This document shows positions 23,327 to 33,206 of a stretch of DNA of 64,000 bases, in pieces (position 1 is the stretch's first letter; every line of letters starts with the position of its first letter). Made by a program: the position numbers and the translations under genes. Below the pieces are notes generated by a model. That model was given only the letters and a program-made list of their open reading frames with translations. It searched no databases and had not been told where the DNA came from. Source of the stretch: Chondrus crispus (lineage: Eukaryota; Rhodophyta; Florideophyceae; Gigartinales; Gigartinaceae); NCBI RefSeq assembly GCF_000350225.1, contig NW_005178559.1, positions 89,036 to 153,035 on the forward strand, given 5' to 3'.

Positions 23327-23794
23327 ATGGTATCCGGGTCCAAATCGTCCCGTGATACCCGTTCTCGAGACGTATCGCCGCTCGTGGCAGCGTGGATCAC
23401 TCGGAGTTGCCGTGAGGCCTTCCTCGAAGCCGAAAGATTTACGCTTAACACTGTAACGGAGAAGCTCGCAGCCCAATCGTCGGTGCTGCAAGAAAGCCTC
23501 AAGACCTTTATTGAGAAAACCATCGCGGCAAAAGCGGATGTACAAGCCGCACGAGAACGCGATCGACTTTCCGCCCTTGAAAGCGTATCAACCAAGGCCT
23601 GGCAGGCGAATATATCTGCAAGGATCGATGAGGTGACCCTCCCTCTGAAACAAGAGCTTGGTACCGCGACGGAGGAACTCAATGCCATCCGTCAGGCAAT
23701 TGCCGTCCAGAAGACGCACCGCCCCGATCTGTTGCCTAACTCCCGGGATAATTTAGAGCTGAGAGCACAATCAATCCGAAAACGTTCCGGATAA
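23327..23794 (+). CDS. Hypothetical ~155-aa helical, coiled-coil-like protein
   Basis: The ATG at 23327 starts MVSGSKSSRDTRSRDVSPLV and the frame ends with TAA at 23792-23794. The frame is open further upstream without a better start. Residues 25-125 are rich in Ala, Glu, Lys and Leu with heptad-like spacing (TEKLAAQSSVLQESLKTFIE), so a long helix or coiled coil is likely. No family recognised. It could be a retroelement gag-like protein or a small host protein; there is no neighbouring gene to decide. Confidence 0.4.
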   Translation: MVSGSKSSRDTRSRDVSPLVAAWITRSCREAFLEAERFTLNTVTEKLAAQSSVLQESLKTFIEKTIAAKADVQAARERDRLSALESVSTKAWQANISARIDEVTLPLKQELGTATEELNAIRQAIAVQKTHRPDLLPNSRDNLELRAQSIRKRSG

Positions 23795-24057
23795 ACAGAT
23801 TGGTTACCTCTAATTTTGAGTGGAACCTTTCAAATAAACCTTTGCAGATTTGTACCCCTTTAGTCAGTACATTGAATCCTCCCCACATCAGGGATAGCAA
23901 ACACACCCCTTAGTATTGTCCCACACACGCGATTTCTTTCCAGTAATGATGATGAGGCCTTCATCTCCTCAACTCTAGGCCAACGTATTTCAAATGCGCT
24001 CCAACGCTTTCGCTTCATATCATTAGTAACACCTCCAACGAATAATCTATAAAAAGC

Positions 24058-24620
24058 CTATTGAACTCGGCACTTTACTAAAAATGGGGCACAGAACATA
24101 AGCGCTACTTTTCGTTTTAAGGTACTAAAAACCATTGCAAGCATATCGCAGGAGCAAAGAGGGCAGTGTTCTCTGGCCTTACGGACGGGTCGATAAGGGC
24201 TTCCAAATTTGCATGTCTTCCGTTCATAATGAAAGAGAGGCATCAGTTTGTGAGTGAGCAATAAATGGGTCATATTGAGGGACAGAAGGGAGTAATATTC
24301 CTTTCCGCATGACAAAATTTGATTCCATCGTGTCACTACTTCTGCCTAGAGTAGGCGGAGCAGGTACGTCGCTGGTATTCAGGATTTTTTGCGAACGGTT
24401 ACGGCGACGCGTCGTGTTCTGGGTCTCATAAAGCGCCCATACAGACATAAATGCAGCTATGGCGCCGCCAAACCAGCCTTTTTGACAGTGACAGCTCTTA
24501 GAAGAGTTTGTAAGCATTGCAGAGAAAGGAAACCAGAAGAATTTCGGATTGTAGAGACAGAGGGAAGTACGACGACAAATTATGAGAGCACCCCTATCGA
24601 AATGAACCATTTTATTTAGA
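24058..24620 (-). pseudogene. PIF/Harbinger transposase N-terminal fragment
   Basis: Minus translation gives WNQILSCGKEYYSLLSLNMT, MPLFHYERKTCKFGSPYR and LAMVFSTLKRK, which line up with WNQILSCGIDDDFLLATNFT, MPFFESERVGFNFGSPYR and LGLALWYIKTKG of the Harbinger copy at 61.1-61.7 kb. The upstream hydrophobic and basic part is also readable in another frame (AAFMSVWALYETQNTTRRRN). The catalytic domain is absent. Confidence 0.65.
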
Positions 24621-25201
24621 GACGCCTCGGTGTCCTAAATACTAAGCCCATTTGGATTACTACTGTTTTGTGAAGAGAGTACGTCTACATGCTGTATTGC
24701 AATCACTGTGAACCCTATTTTCCACACATTTGTTTTGCCGTGTTGAACTTATCCGTGGCCTCTTACAAGGCACTCGTCCATCCGAGCATTCCACAGTTCG
24801 ATGTTCTTTCTCGATGCTTACGAACTGCATTAGCACTTCGATCGTGCGTTTCCTCAAACGATACGACGAAACCCTCGCACTCATGCCTGCCTGGAGTTTT
24901 TCTCTTACCCTCCTCGTATGCTGTACTGACCAGTGCCTCCCTTAGGACTTCACGCAGACGGATAAATAGTCCGGTGCCTTATCGGGTCGGCAGACATTTG
25001 GTAGCTCATGTGTAAAATTTTGTATCATATCTGTGTGCACACCCGTGCGTCTCGGGGGAAACTTGAAATAGATGTTCCTTGATTGGGCATTTTGTTCGAG
25101 GTTTGCGGGCATCGAGTACTAGGGGTACTGTATGAACACATTCCTACGTCTTGGATCAAGTGCATCATCCCCTCTCATCCATTCCCTCTCGATCAGCGAC
25201 C
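24621..25201. other. No recognisable gene
   Basis: Short overlapping frames only, on both strands. It separates two Harbinger remnants of different orientation and probably includes the 5' end of the next one. Confidence 0.3.
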
Positions 25202-26553
25202 ATGACCGAGAGCTCATCCTCCACGTCTTTATCAGAAATTGAATGTATGATCGAAGACCTCTACGATGATAGCGCCGACAGTGTGGTAAGTCGCCTACTA
25301 CCCGTTATTTCCGTCGCGGTGACTGAAAAGCAGTGGCGGCCGTGTCATGGAAGTCTTGCCGGTTCAAAATCTTTCAAGCGCGGCTTCTTTTCGTGGTTCG
25401 AAGACTATCTCATTGATGCGCTGATCTATTCCTCTACAAAAATTTACAAAGGTTTTCAAATTCGCCTCAAGCTTTACTGGGCTCTTCATGACGATCTGTT
25501 GCTTCAAGATTCGTCTCTGACGCAACAGAGAGATGCTCTAGAAAAGCCAGGCATTCAAGTCACCAGAAAAACATTATGCTCGTTATACCAGCTAGGAAGT
25601 GGGGTCTCCTTTCAACAACTCGATGAAATTTCACAAATGAGCCTAGAGAGCCAACGCATATATTTCCAAAAATATTTTGTTGGCTGTAGACCATCGGTTC
25701 GGACCTCACTTTCTCAAATGCGACCCATCATTAGAAGAGTTGCAGCTTGCAGTGAACGCATATGAGGATCCTGGCTTCCTAGGGTGCCTGCGTGGCATGG
25801 AATGCGTGCAGATGCGTTGGAAGAACTGTCCTAAAGCCTTGGAAGGCCAGTATCACAATCCCAAAGACATCAAATTGGCTCAAATTTCATGTGACGCCCT
25901 TGTGGGCAGGCGTTTGAGGTGGTGGTATAGTTTGTAGGTCGCTGTGGAAAGAATAATGACATGCTTGTACTCTACAAGAGTCTCCTTACAAATAGTGATA
26001 TTACGGGAGAGAGGACAACGAAGCTACCGAAAGAGTTCTTTGTTAAGGGCGTGAGACGAACGTGGATGCTTTACAGGGGTGGTGATTGCATCTACCCTCC
26101 GTGGGCAATTTTTGTATTACCAAACCACGATTCTCCCACAGATCAGGACTCGGACATGAACAAGGGTCCAGATGCTGTCAGAAAAGATTTCGAGAGGTTT
26201 TCGGAGGTTTACAGGGTAGAATTTCGATCATGAGACAGAAAAGGCACGAGTGGAGCGACAGTCAGCTCATATTAATTATCCAGGTGTGTCTGGTTCTTCA
26301 TAATATGATTGTCAACATAGCGTGTCTGCACGCTATGTTGACAATCATATTATGCAGAGGTGACTTTTCTGAGGAGCTGAAAAACGATAGAAGTCTTCAG
26401 AAGGTCACGGAAGACTTGCAAGAGTTCTTTGAAGATGAGGGTGTGGAAATAAATATTGATGTAGCCACTGTTTCCGGGGGAGGCGGTGAACAACGTCGTA
26501 TATCTTACCTACTCGAAAATAACAGACTTGTAGTGGCAGAGATCTTCAAATAG
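25202..26553 (+). pseudogene. PIF/Harbinger (HARBI1-like) transposase, frameshifted
   Basis: An ATG in good context (cgaccATGACC, 25202) opens MTESSSSTSLSEIECMIEDL. The N-terminal domain is followed by LCSLYQLGSGVSFQQLDEIS and YFQKYF (to 25680). A frame change leads to DPGFLGCLRGMECVQMRWKN (about 25765-25835), then KNNDMLVLYKSLL (about 25950), and after further shifts GGDCIYPPWAIFV, AVRKDFERFSEVY and VCLVLHNMIV. These are the landmarks of the plant- and alga-type HARBI1 nuclease. The first catalytic Asp is Glu here (GMEC for SIDC); NND and the late Glu (KDFER) remain. A perfect fold-back follows LHNMIV. Three or more frameshifts make it a pseudogene. Confidence 0.75.
26299..26354. repeat. Perfect fold-back, 26-bp arms, 4-base loop
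   Basis: Arm 26299-26324 (cataatatgattgtcaacat plus agcgtg) and arm 26329-26354 are exact reverse complements around tctg. It lies in the coding remnant of the Harbinger transposase directly after LHNMIV and keeps the downstream frame open. Confidence 0.95.
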
Positions 26554-29500
26554 AGCTGAAGCAATCGCTTTCGCATCATCTGAGACGACTGCAAGGATCA
26601 AACGCTGACAACGGATCTCGATAATTTATAATACGCGCCCTGTCCAGGAAGCGCACGCCCAGACGAAGAGGAAGCGTCAATGTCGCTGTGATTCTCACGG
26701 CGGAAAGGGCAGGGCGACGGAAAATTACCGTACCAAAAGCAAAGCATCAAAGAGCATGCTGTCTGCAAATAACGTTTCGCGGCATCCAGTTTTGCCACGC
26801 TACCCCACAGTATGTTTTAGAACAGGTCATTCCATATACCTTGATTCCTCGATAGACGGATACTAGCACATTTTAGTGTGAATTCTGCCGTATATGGATG
26901 GTATGCAATATGAGTTCCATTTGCGAGAAGACGGCTGAGGCGGTATTGGAACAAATTGCTCGAGATCGATGGGTGGGCTTTTTCTCGCCGATTGAGTCCA
27001 TTGGCTTGGGAAAAGAAGGTGCACGCGTTCCTTCGTCAGTTCAATGCTGTCTACAAGTATTTCTCGTACAGGTCTCTGAGAGAGCTGCACAAAGAATCAC
27101 CATGTTCTTGTTATTGAACAAAGAGCGGGACAAAGACAAGTTATTTAGTACCATGGCAATTCTTCTTCCCCATGGCATGGCAGCCCACCCTGTAAATGAT
27201 GGACTTCAAATAGCCACTAGCACTGCACCCCTCTACCGGCATAATCGCCTACGTTTTCATGGACTAGACCACTGTCTCGTATCTGAACCAAGTAGATCAC
27301 TACGCGCAAGAAAAGAAAAGCTTGTGTCTGTCTGTGTCCAATCTGTGTTTCAAGAACACCAAACCACGAGGCACAGACATAAGCGGTAACAGAAAAACAC
27401 TGCAGGACGGGCCCTTGGAATCGTCTCCCCCTTCTACGCGTCAAAAGACTTCGTGAAATCATCCGAAGACAGAGAGTGCGGATAGTCAACGGCCAGCGAC
27501 AAAACGCAGTTCGTGTTGGCGTCCGAAACGAATCCCGCCGGGTCCGATGAGGGCCGATCCTGCGTGCGGGGTATGTTTGGATAAAGCAGCACTGGGCGGC
27601 GGAGCCCTCAGCGACGCGCTTGGCGGAGCGAAGGAACTCCGCAAGGGCGAGGTGCTTGCACGGCGGCGGGAGGAGGCCGTCTTGTTTGAGAAGCAGGACG
27701 AAGCGAGATCGATCCATGGGATGAAGCACGCGTGCGTGCGGGTATAGTTTGCCGGGGGTGCGTGCACAGAGTCGGTGAGCGCAGTCGAAGGGTGTGCGCC
27801 TGGGCAGGTTGGCGGGTGGGGGGACGTCTAAAGCTAAGCGCGGTGGAGGTGGGCGTCGGCAGTGCGCGCACGGTGGCGGAGAGCCAGACGCGGCGCCAGA
27901 AAAAGACGAGGAATGTGTTCGGCATATGAACGACGAGGCACAATCGGAGCAGATGGAGGCCGAGCAGCTTGACTGGGGGGCGACATGCACGCAGAGGCGT
28001 TAGAGGACGTCGGTGGAGTGGCAGTTCATCCCCACCAACTTTTCGGCGAGCAGCAGGTATGCAGCGGCGAGAGGCTTGGCCGTGCGGAAGCCAGTGGCGC
28101 GGCAGCGGCGACAGACGGTCCAGGTAGGACGAGCGTGGGCAGGGGGCGCGCTGCGACAGCGGGGATGAAACCGCCAACAGACAGGACGTGGGAAGGCGGC
28201 GCACGGCCGTGGTTTCACAACCGACTGGCGTGGAGGCTGTAAATCTGGCGGCTGACCGCAGTGCACGCAAGGGCGGGGTGTCCACGTGGTATTGGTGGGC
28301 GCGACGATCGGTCGTAGCTGAGTACATGTGTTCAGAAGTGCACACATGTAGTTTTGGAGCCCGTGCGATAATTAGTAATTAAGGAGCTAGGTTTTCAATA
28401 GCGCGCAGTACCCGGTACACAATGGGCGGCCTATAATGTAGTGGTACCGGTACACGGGCGTCTCTCTGGGGAGTGAAGACCCAACGCCCATCCCTCGCAG
28501 TAAACTGCAGGCAAGCTCGCCCCCGTACCTTTCCCGCCTAAGTACCACTGCTGAGTTTGTTCAACCAGCGGGGGCTTCCAATCCGTCACCGTTCGTACCC
28601 GAATATGCATCTCGACACGTCTACGCGTGACCGACGATATATGCCACTCCGTTTCCGAGAGTTCGACGGTGTCGGTCGTCCGCGCGCCGCCTGTCTCAGT
28701 TCCCGTGCTCCCTACGGTACAACTCGGATACCTCTCGCCGCCCAACGGTTGAAGGGAGCCATTGCACCACGAATAGGGAAGTCGGGTGGCGCTGAGGGGC
28801 GAACGGGCGCATACTTGGGAGGCGCTCGCGCGTTAGGTCGTGGCAGTGAAGGGTTTGCAGTGCCACGTGCACGCGCCCCTACAAATGGGAGGTTCCATCT
28901 CCCCTTGTCCCCCTCTGTCTGTCATTCCTTACCGCATCGCCCACACCCTACGATTTGCCGACCTTGCGTACATTTTTTATTCCCGTCCCCATTATGAACG
29001 TTTGTGAAACCATCCATCAGCGGTAGAATTACTTCCTCAAGCAACACTATCCCATCTTGCAACATTGCAAATTCCTCTCCTTCCGCTTCCCTCGCCCTGC
29101 ACGTCGACGCCGTCGAGGCAGCCACTCCACTGCAAGCCCGGATGCCTTCCGCAAATCCTGCCCCCTCCGATTCTTCGGAATACTCTGACTTCGGATACTG
29201 CTCAGCAGACGACGGATTTTACGTACCGGCGTCAAATATCCCTCCTCCTCTGACTCCTCGCCGCTCGCTTTCTCCGTAATCTCATACCTCGCCCCGCTGC
29301 CGTGGCTTTTAATCGAGTCGTCTGACCACTCTTCCAACGTCGTGCGCCAGTACTCCCATTCTCGTCCCTCTGCGAATATATGGCTCACATTCGACTCGCG
29401 CAAGACTTCGACCAGCCTCATCTGCTTCTTTTGCTCGACCATGCCGTGCTGCAGCCAGCTGCCGCAGTCTCGTACGACCCCGCGCATCTTCTGCGGCATA

Positions 29501-30433
29501 GTGTTGCAAGCAGATTCTTTCAAAAATTTGAAAGCCTTTGTAATCAAGAAGGCCCTCCCCTACAAAGATTGCTATCATCCGGCTGACTTTAATCCAATTG
29601 CCCCCGTCGGGATCCAATGACGATGCCCTGTACAGTAGCTCTCATTAACGCCTCTCCTTTCTCTGTCTCAGATAGAGATGGACGCTTGAATATCTCGAAC
29701 TGAATTAACACTGGAGATGCTACGAGCTTCGCCTTGGTAATATTCGATAGAAACCCCTACAAGGTCGACTGACTTTGCGATCTTTGACAAAGGAGCTTCG
29801 TAGTCATTTTGGGACTTCTTTCGTTTCACACCCGTAGGACAGAACCGAGACGGAGAAGTCATAGGAATGTTCCCACGCTCCCTGAGTGCAGAGGAAGGTT
29901 TCTCACTTTCGCCAGAAAGTGGTGCACAGGGTTGTGACCATCATGGATTGGAAACGTGAGATTTAGGAGAGCTTTGAAATGGAGATGCGGCGTAAGGACC
30001 GAATGAACGGTCAACTTTGGGATGAGTGGACCGGAGCACCACTACAGCGTTTTAAAAATACGATATAATTGAAGAACGCCGGAATATCTCCCCAACGATC
30101 AGGACATTTTAGTCTCTTGGCTCAATTGATCTCCCGCTCGCCACACCCCCGCGTGTTCGTCCCATTTATGTTTCTCTCAATTTTGTCTCTGTCGATGTAC
30201 CCGCAACTCTTAGACAAGATGTCCTTGATTACCACCACCTCGTCGTTGACGCTGTCCGCAACGACCTTGTCTGACAAGAAAAGCAGGTCAACAATCGTGG
30301 TGGTGCTGGGCTTGGGCTATACATTGTCACCGGATCGAACCACCATCCACGACTCGCGTACTCTCGCGGTTGTGTAAGCTGACCCGGTCGTTCATTCAGC
30401 GCTGCCCAAGTCAAGCACTACATCTAGCACGCT
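26554..30433. other. Largely unassigned stretch between Harbinger and copia remnants
   Basis: No known protein can be read. At 26898-27389 an ATG-started plus frame (MVCNMSSICEKTAEAVLEQI, 163 aa) is open but unrecognised. From about 27400 to 28350 both strands are GC-rich and open for 200-250 codons, typical of composition rather than coding. At 29620-29050 a minus reading (DPDGGNWIKVSRMIAIF, then WRTTLEEWSDD and an acidic part SGEESEEEG) looks protein-like but needs one frame change and has no ATG. The left part of the copia element that follows may begin near 30070. Confidence 0.35.
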
Positions 30434-31760
30434 GTGGTCTCGTTCACCATGTGCTCCCAACTGAGCGACAGCCTCTCGTTTTATTGCACACCGCACGTGC
30501 AGGCCATCCTCAGCTCCGAAACCATTTTGGCTCGTGACCCCCGTGCGACTCATCCCAAAACGCTCGCCGCTCGGTTGAAGGAAGTCCAGAACCACTTAAA
30601 AAGAAGGGAGTTTGAGATCTTCGTAACAGAGGAAATCCCACGGGACGCCAACAACCTCGCCGCAAGTTCGTTCTAATCATTAAAACAGGTGATGACGAAG
30701 CCCTGCACTGCAAAGCTCACTACATAATTGACAGGCACCCCGGACGCATGAATCACTATCTGGTACACTCCTCTAATACATTGCAGTCATCTTCCGTACG
30801 ACTTCTACTTGCCATCGCCACAACGCTCTCTCTCGATATTTGGATCACAGATGTTCGGCAGGCTTAGTTCCTAGAGTCGGAACCCCTCATGAGAAATGTT
30901 TCTGAAGAACCCGGCCCCAGAATTCTCTTTGTGAGCACAACAGGCCTTGAAACGCATCAAATCGCTTTATAGTTTGTGCCACTCAGGAGACTTATGGCAC
31001 CGGACGCTTGATCTACACCACCGCAATGACCTCCATGTGCAGCCCTTGCGTTCAGATCTGAGCTTGTACGCCCACTCCTCACGAAGTAAACTCTTAGGCC
31101 TCAGCGGCACCCACGTCGGCGACATTCTCTGCTGTGGCAACACTTCGTTCCGCAGGCACGCTTCCCAGACACCCCACAAATTTTAGATGGACCCTGATGT
31201 TCGACTGCCGTTCTGATTAAAGGGCTTTCGCTCGCAACATAGTTCCTCTCGAATTTTAGAACTACGTCAGCATCAATACGTAAACTAGTTAATTATTCCA
31301 CCAGAAGACGCCCCATTCTCAGCTTTCTGGTCCATGCGGATGAAAATGGCATGGCTAGCTCATAGCCGTCCGGTATACTTTAACGAGATACATGTAATGG
31401 CGCAGACCACATTCTACGCAAACCACAACGGCCCAACGGCGACCTTGACGAGTACTAATCGTCTGGTCCGGTACGCCAAGGAGAACCATGCCAATTTGAG
31501 GTTCCCTTGTTGGATATCTGCACGATCCACGTAGTTTGGTACAGTGACGCTTTCTTGGGCATTAACCACGATCACAATTCTCACCTGGGTCACATATCAT
31601 TCCTGGCCAATGTCACTGATTCTGTTGTCCCAGTTCATTTTCAGTCCTGCTAAGCGCGTCGCATAACGCGCTCAGTGGTAGCCGCCGAGGTTATCGCGTT
31701 TGCGGATGCATTTGACGCATCGGAACCAAAGCTTGCTGTTTCGTGATACACGGCCACTCG
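30434..31760 (+). pseudogene. Ty1/copia RT and RNase H remnant
   Basis: Plus translation shows the order of a copia pol C-terminal half: an RT start (LKRREFEIFVTEEIPRDANN, about 30590-30650, then ARYxIDRHPGRMNHYLVHSS about 30715), SLYSLCHSGDLWHRTLDLHH (about 30963-31025), LSGTHVGDI (about 31100), WLAHSRPVYFNEI (about 31350), YSDAFLGIN.NSHLGHISFL (about 31537-31605) and VVAAEVIAFADAFDASE (about 31680-31728) of RNase H. Several stops and shifts are present. LTRs for this copy were not found. A better-preserved relative lies at 50.8-57.4 kb. Confidence 0.7.
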
Positions 31761-32216
31761 CGCCTAGACCCCGCAACGCTACTTTTAGCCTCCTTATTCC
31801 CTAACATCAGACACATGGCGTTCAAGAACGCCGCATGCACGCAGTCACTGTCCTAGAGTCGGTCATTGGCAGCTCGAACGTCGCACCAGCGTACAGCGGC
31901 CCCTCCTCCAGAATAACGCCGCCCGTTTCGGCATTCCCGTGCCCGATGCGTACGCACCACAATCCCCCAGCTTCGTCCATTGCTACTTTATGCTCCCAAC
32001 TGTCACCAACAGGTACACAGGGAGCACTTTTACGAGTTGAACTCGAGCGCAGAACGGGAGCGCGCTCACTTCGCGATCGTGCAAACAGAGTTACGCTGTT
32101 TGCACGGTACCGGAGGAGTGTCAATATGTACAACATTAGCGCACTGTCAGCCGTACCAGTGAAGTCATCTACAAGTTCCGCACGTGAATATGTGGCAGCC
32201 AAGCTGACACACCGAC

Positions 32217-32221
32217 ACCAC
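32217..32221. repeat. Target site duplication accac, left
   Basis: The 5 bases before the LTR at 32222 equal the 5 bases after the LTR ending at 46921 (46922-46926). This fixes the ends of the 14.7-kb gypsy element and shows both LTRs belong to the same insertion. Confidence 0.9.
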
Positions 32222-32920
32222 TGTAGCATAAACACCCCCAGACGACTGGAGGTGTATGCGCAGTTCGATCTGTAGACCCCGGATCGGAGAAGGGGTGAAG
32301 CGGGCCAACCAGCTACGGAACCGGGCTCGGGCCCGGGTAGCGGTGGTAGAGCGGGAGCGAGCAGGGACGCGCGCACGCACGAGCGGATCGACGCCTCGAC
32401 GCCCCGGAGCAGCACTGGGTGACGTACCAGTGCTGACGGGCGGAGGCGGTTCCGTGCTCGCTCGCGTGCTGCACGTCCACTCCGGCTCGGCTCCGACTAA
32501 ACGCGCACGATGAGCGAAGGCGACGTTTAGAATAAGCTGGGTGGACTGACCTTGGCGGTCGGTTGAGGACCAGCCCGTGCTTGTCCCCCTCCGCCGCCGT
32601 CGGTCCGCTCCATATTTAATATACAAAACACTCTATCATAACACTACAGTACCGAGGTACTGTAGTGGGCTACTGTAGTGCAGGTCGGCCTGCACTGTAA
32701 TACTGTCAGCTATGTCGAGGCTGACAGTACACGTATCACCCGTGGTGCGTGCGCGCTTCGTTCGCGCGCTGTACACGTGTGCACGTGTATGGGCATGTCC
32801 CTTGTCTCCGTGGTGTACACGTGGACACGCACGGTGGTACTGTAGAGCTCGACGCTCTACAGTAGCTGATCTAGTTCTTGATCTAATCTAATTTAAACCC
32901 CCAGGGGGGGTAATACTACA
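32222..32920 (-). repeat. 3' LTR of the 14.7-kb gypsy element (699 bp)
   Basis: On minus it starts TGTAGTATTACC and ends TTTATGCTACA. The promoter-side third (32920 to about 32640) is packed with hairpins; a TATA-like tatattaaatat lies on minus at about 32625-32612, between the hairpins and the GC-rich R/U5 part. The open frame that enters from the right (starting MLLRGVEASIRSC on minus) lies in the LTR and occurs in both copies; I regard it as non-coding. Confidence 0.95.
32642..32864. promoter_or_regulatory. Serial hairpins in the gypsy LTR U3
   Basis: Stems seen directly: cactacagtacc with ggtactgtagtg (32642-32653, 32656-32667); tactgtcagc with gctgacagta (32701-32710, 32720-32729); gcgcg with cgcgc around 32751-32768; tactgtagagc with gctctacagta (32838-32848, 32854-32864). 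The word tactgtag or its complement recurs. The last stem is also perfect in the diverged solo LTR at 57286-57312 with a different loop. Being upstream of the TATA-like box, they could act as DNA operators or as structure in the 3' end of the transcript. Confidence 0.7.
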
Positions 32921-32955
32921 CCGCCCCCCCTCAAGGCTGAACGTCCGCGGTCAGT
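32921..32955 (-). other. Polypurine tract and copy of the pol terminus next to 3' LTR
   Basis: On minus the bases before the LTR read TTGAGGGGGGGCGG, the expected polypurine tract for plus-strand priming. Together with the preceding bases (ACGTTCAGCC) they form a 26-bp copy (32930-32955) of the block at 38845-38870, which is the true end of pol. 25 of 26 bases agree. Confidence 0.8.
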
Positions 32956-33206
32956 GCTCTCGGGCTTGTAGAGGCGACCATGTCGGATCCCCCCCTTGCA
33001 GTCCTAGACTTGATCAGGATTCCACCTGACCCGTCCCCCTCATCGCGCGTATTCCACCGCTCCGCCATCCACGCGGCCGCGCTCTCCCTGCACTGCTCTC
33101 TCCCTCGCCGCCCCCTCGCTCCCTCGCGAGTGGGGGCTTCTCGTTCCTTTCTGTCTGGCCCTGGCCATTCTCGCCACACCACTGTGGTTGTCCCCCTGTT
33201 CGTGGG

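Noticed and set aside
27217-28345. Two overlapping 245-257-codon frames on minus
   Set aside because: They overlap in different phases in GC-rich DNA, are Pro/Arg/Ser/Cys-biased and show no motif; plus frames there are equally open.
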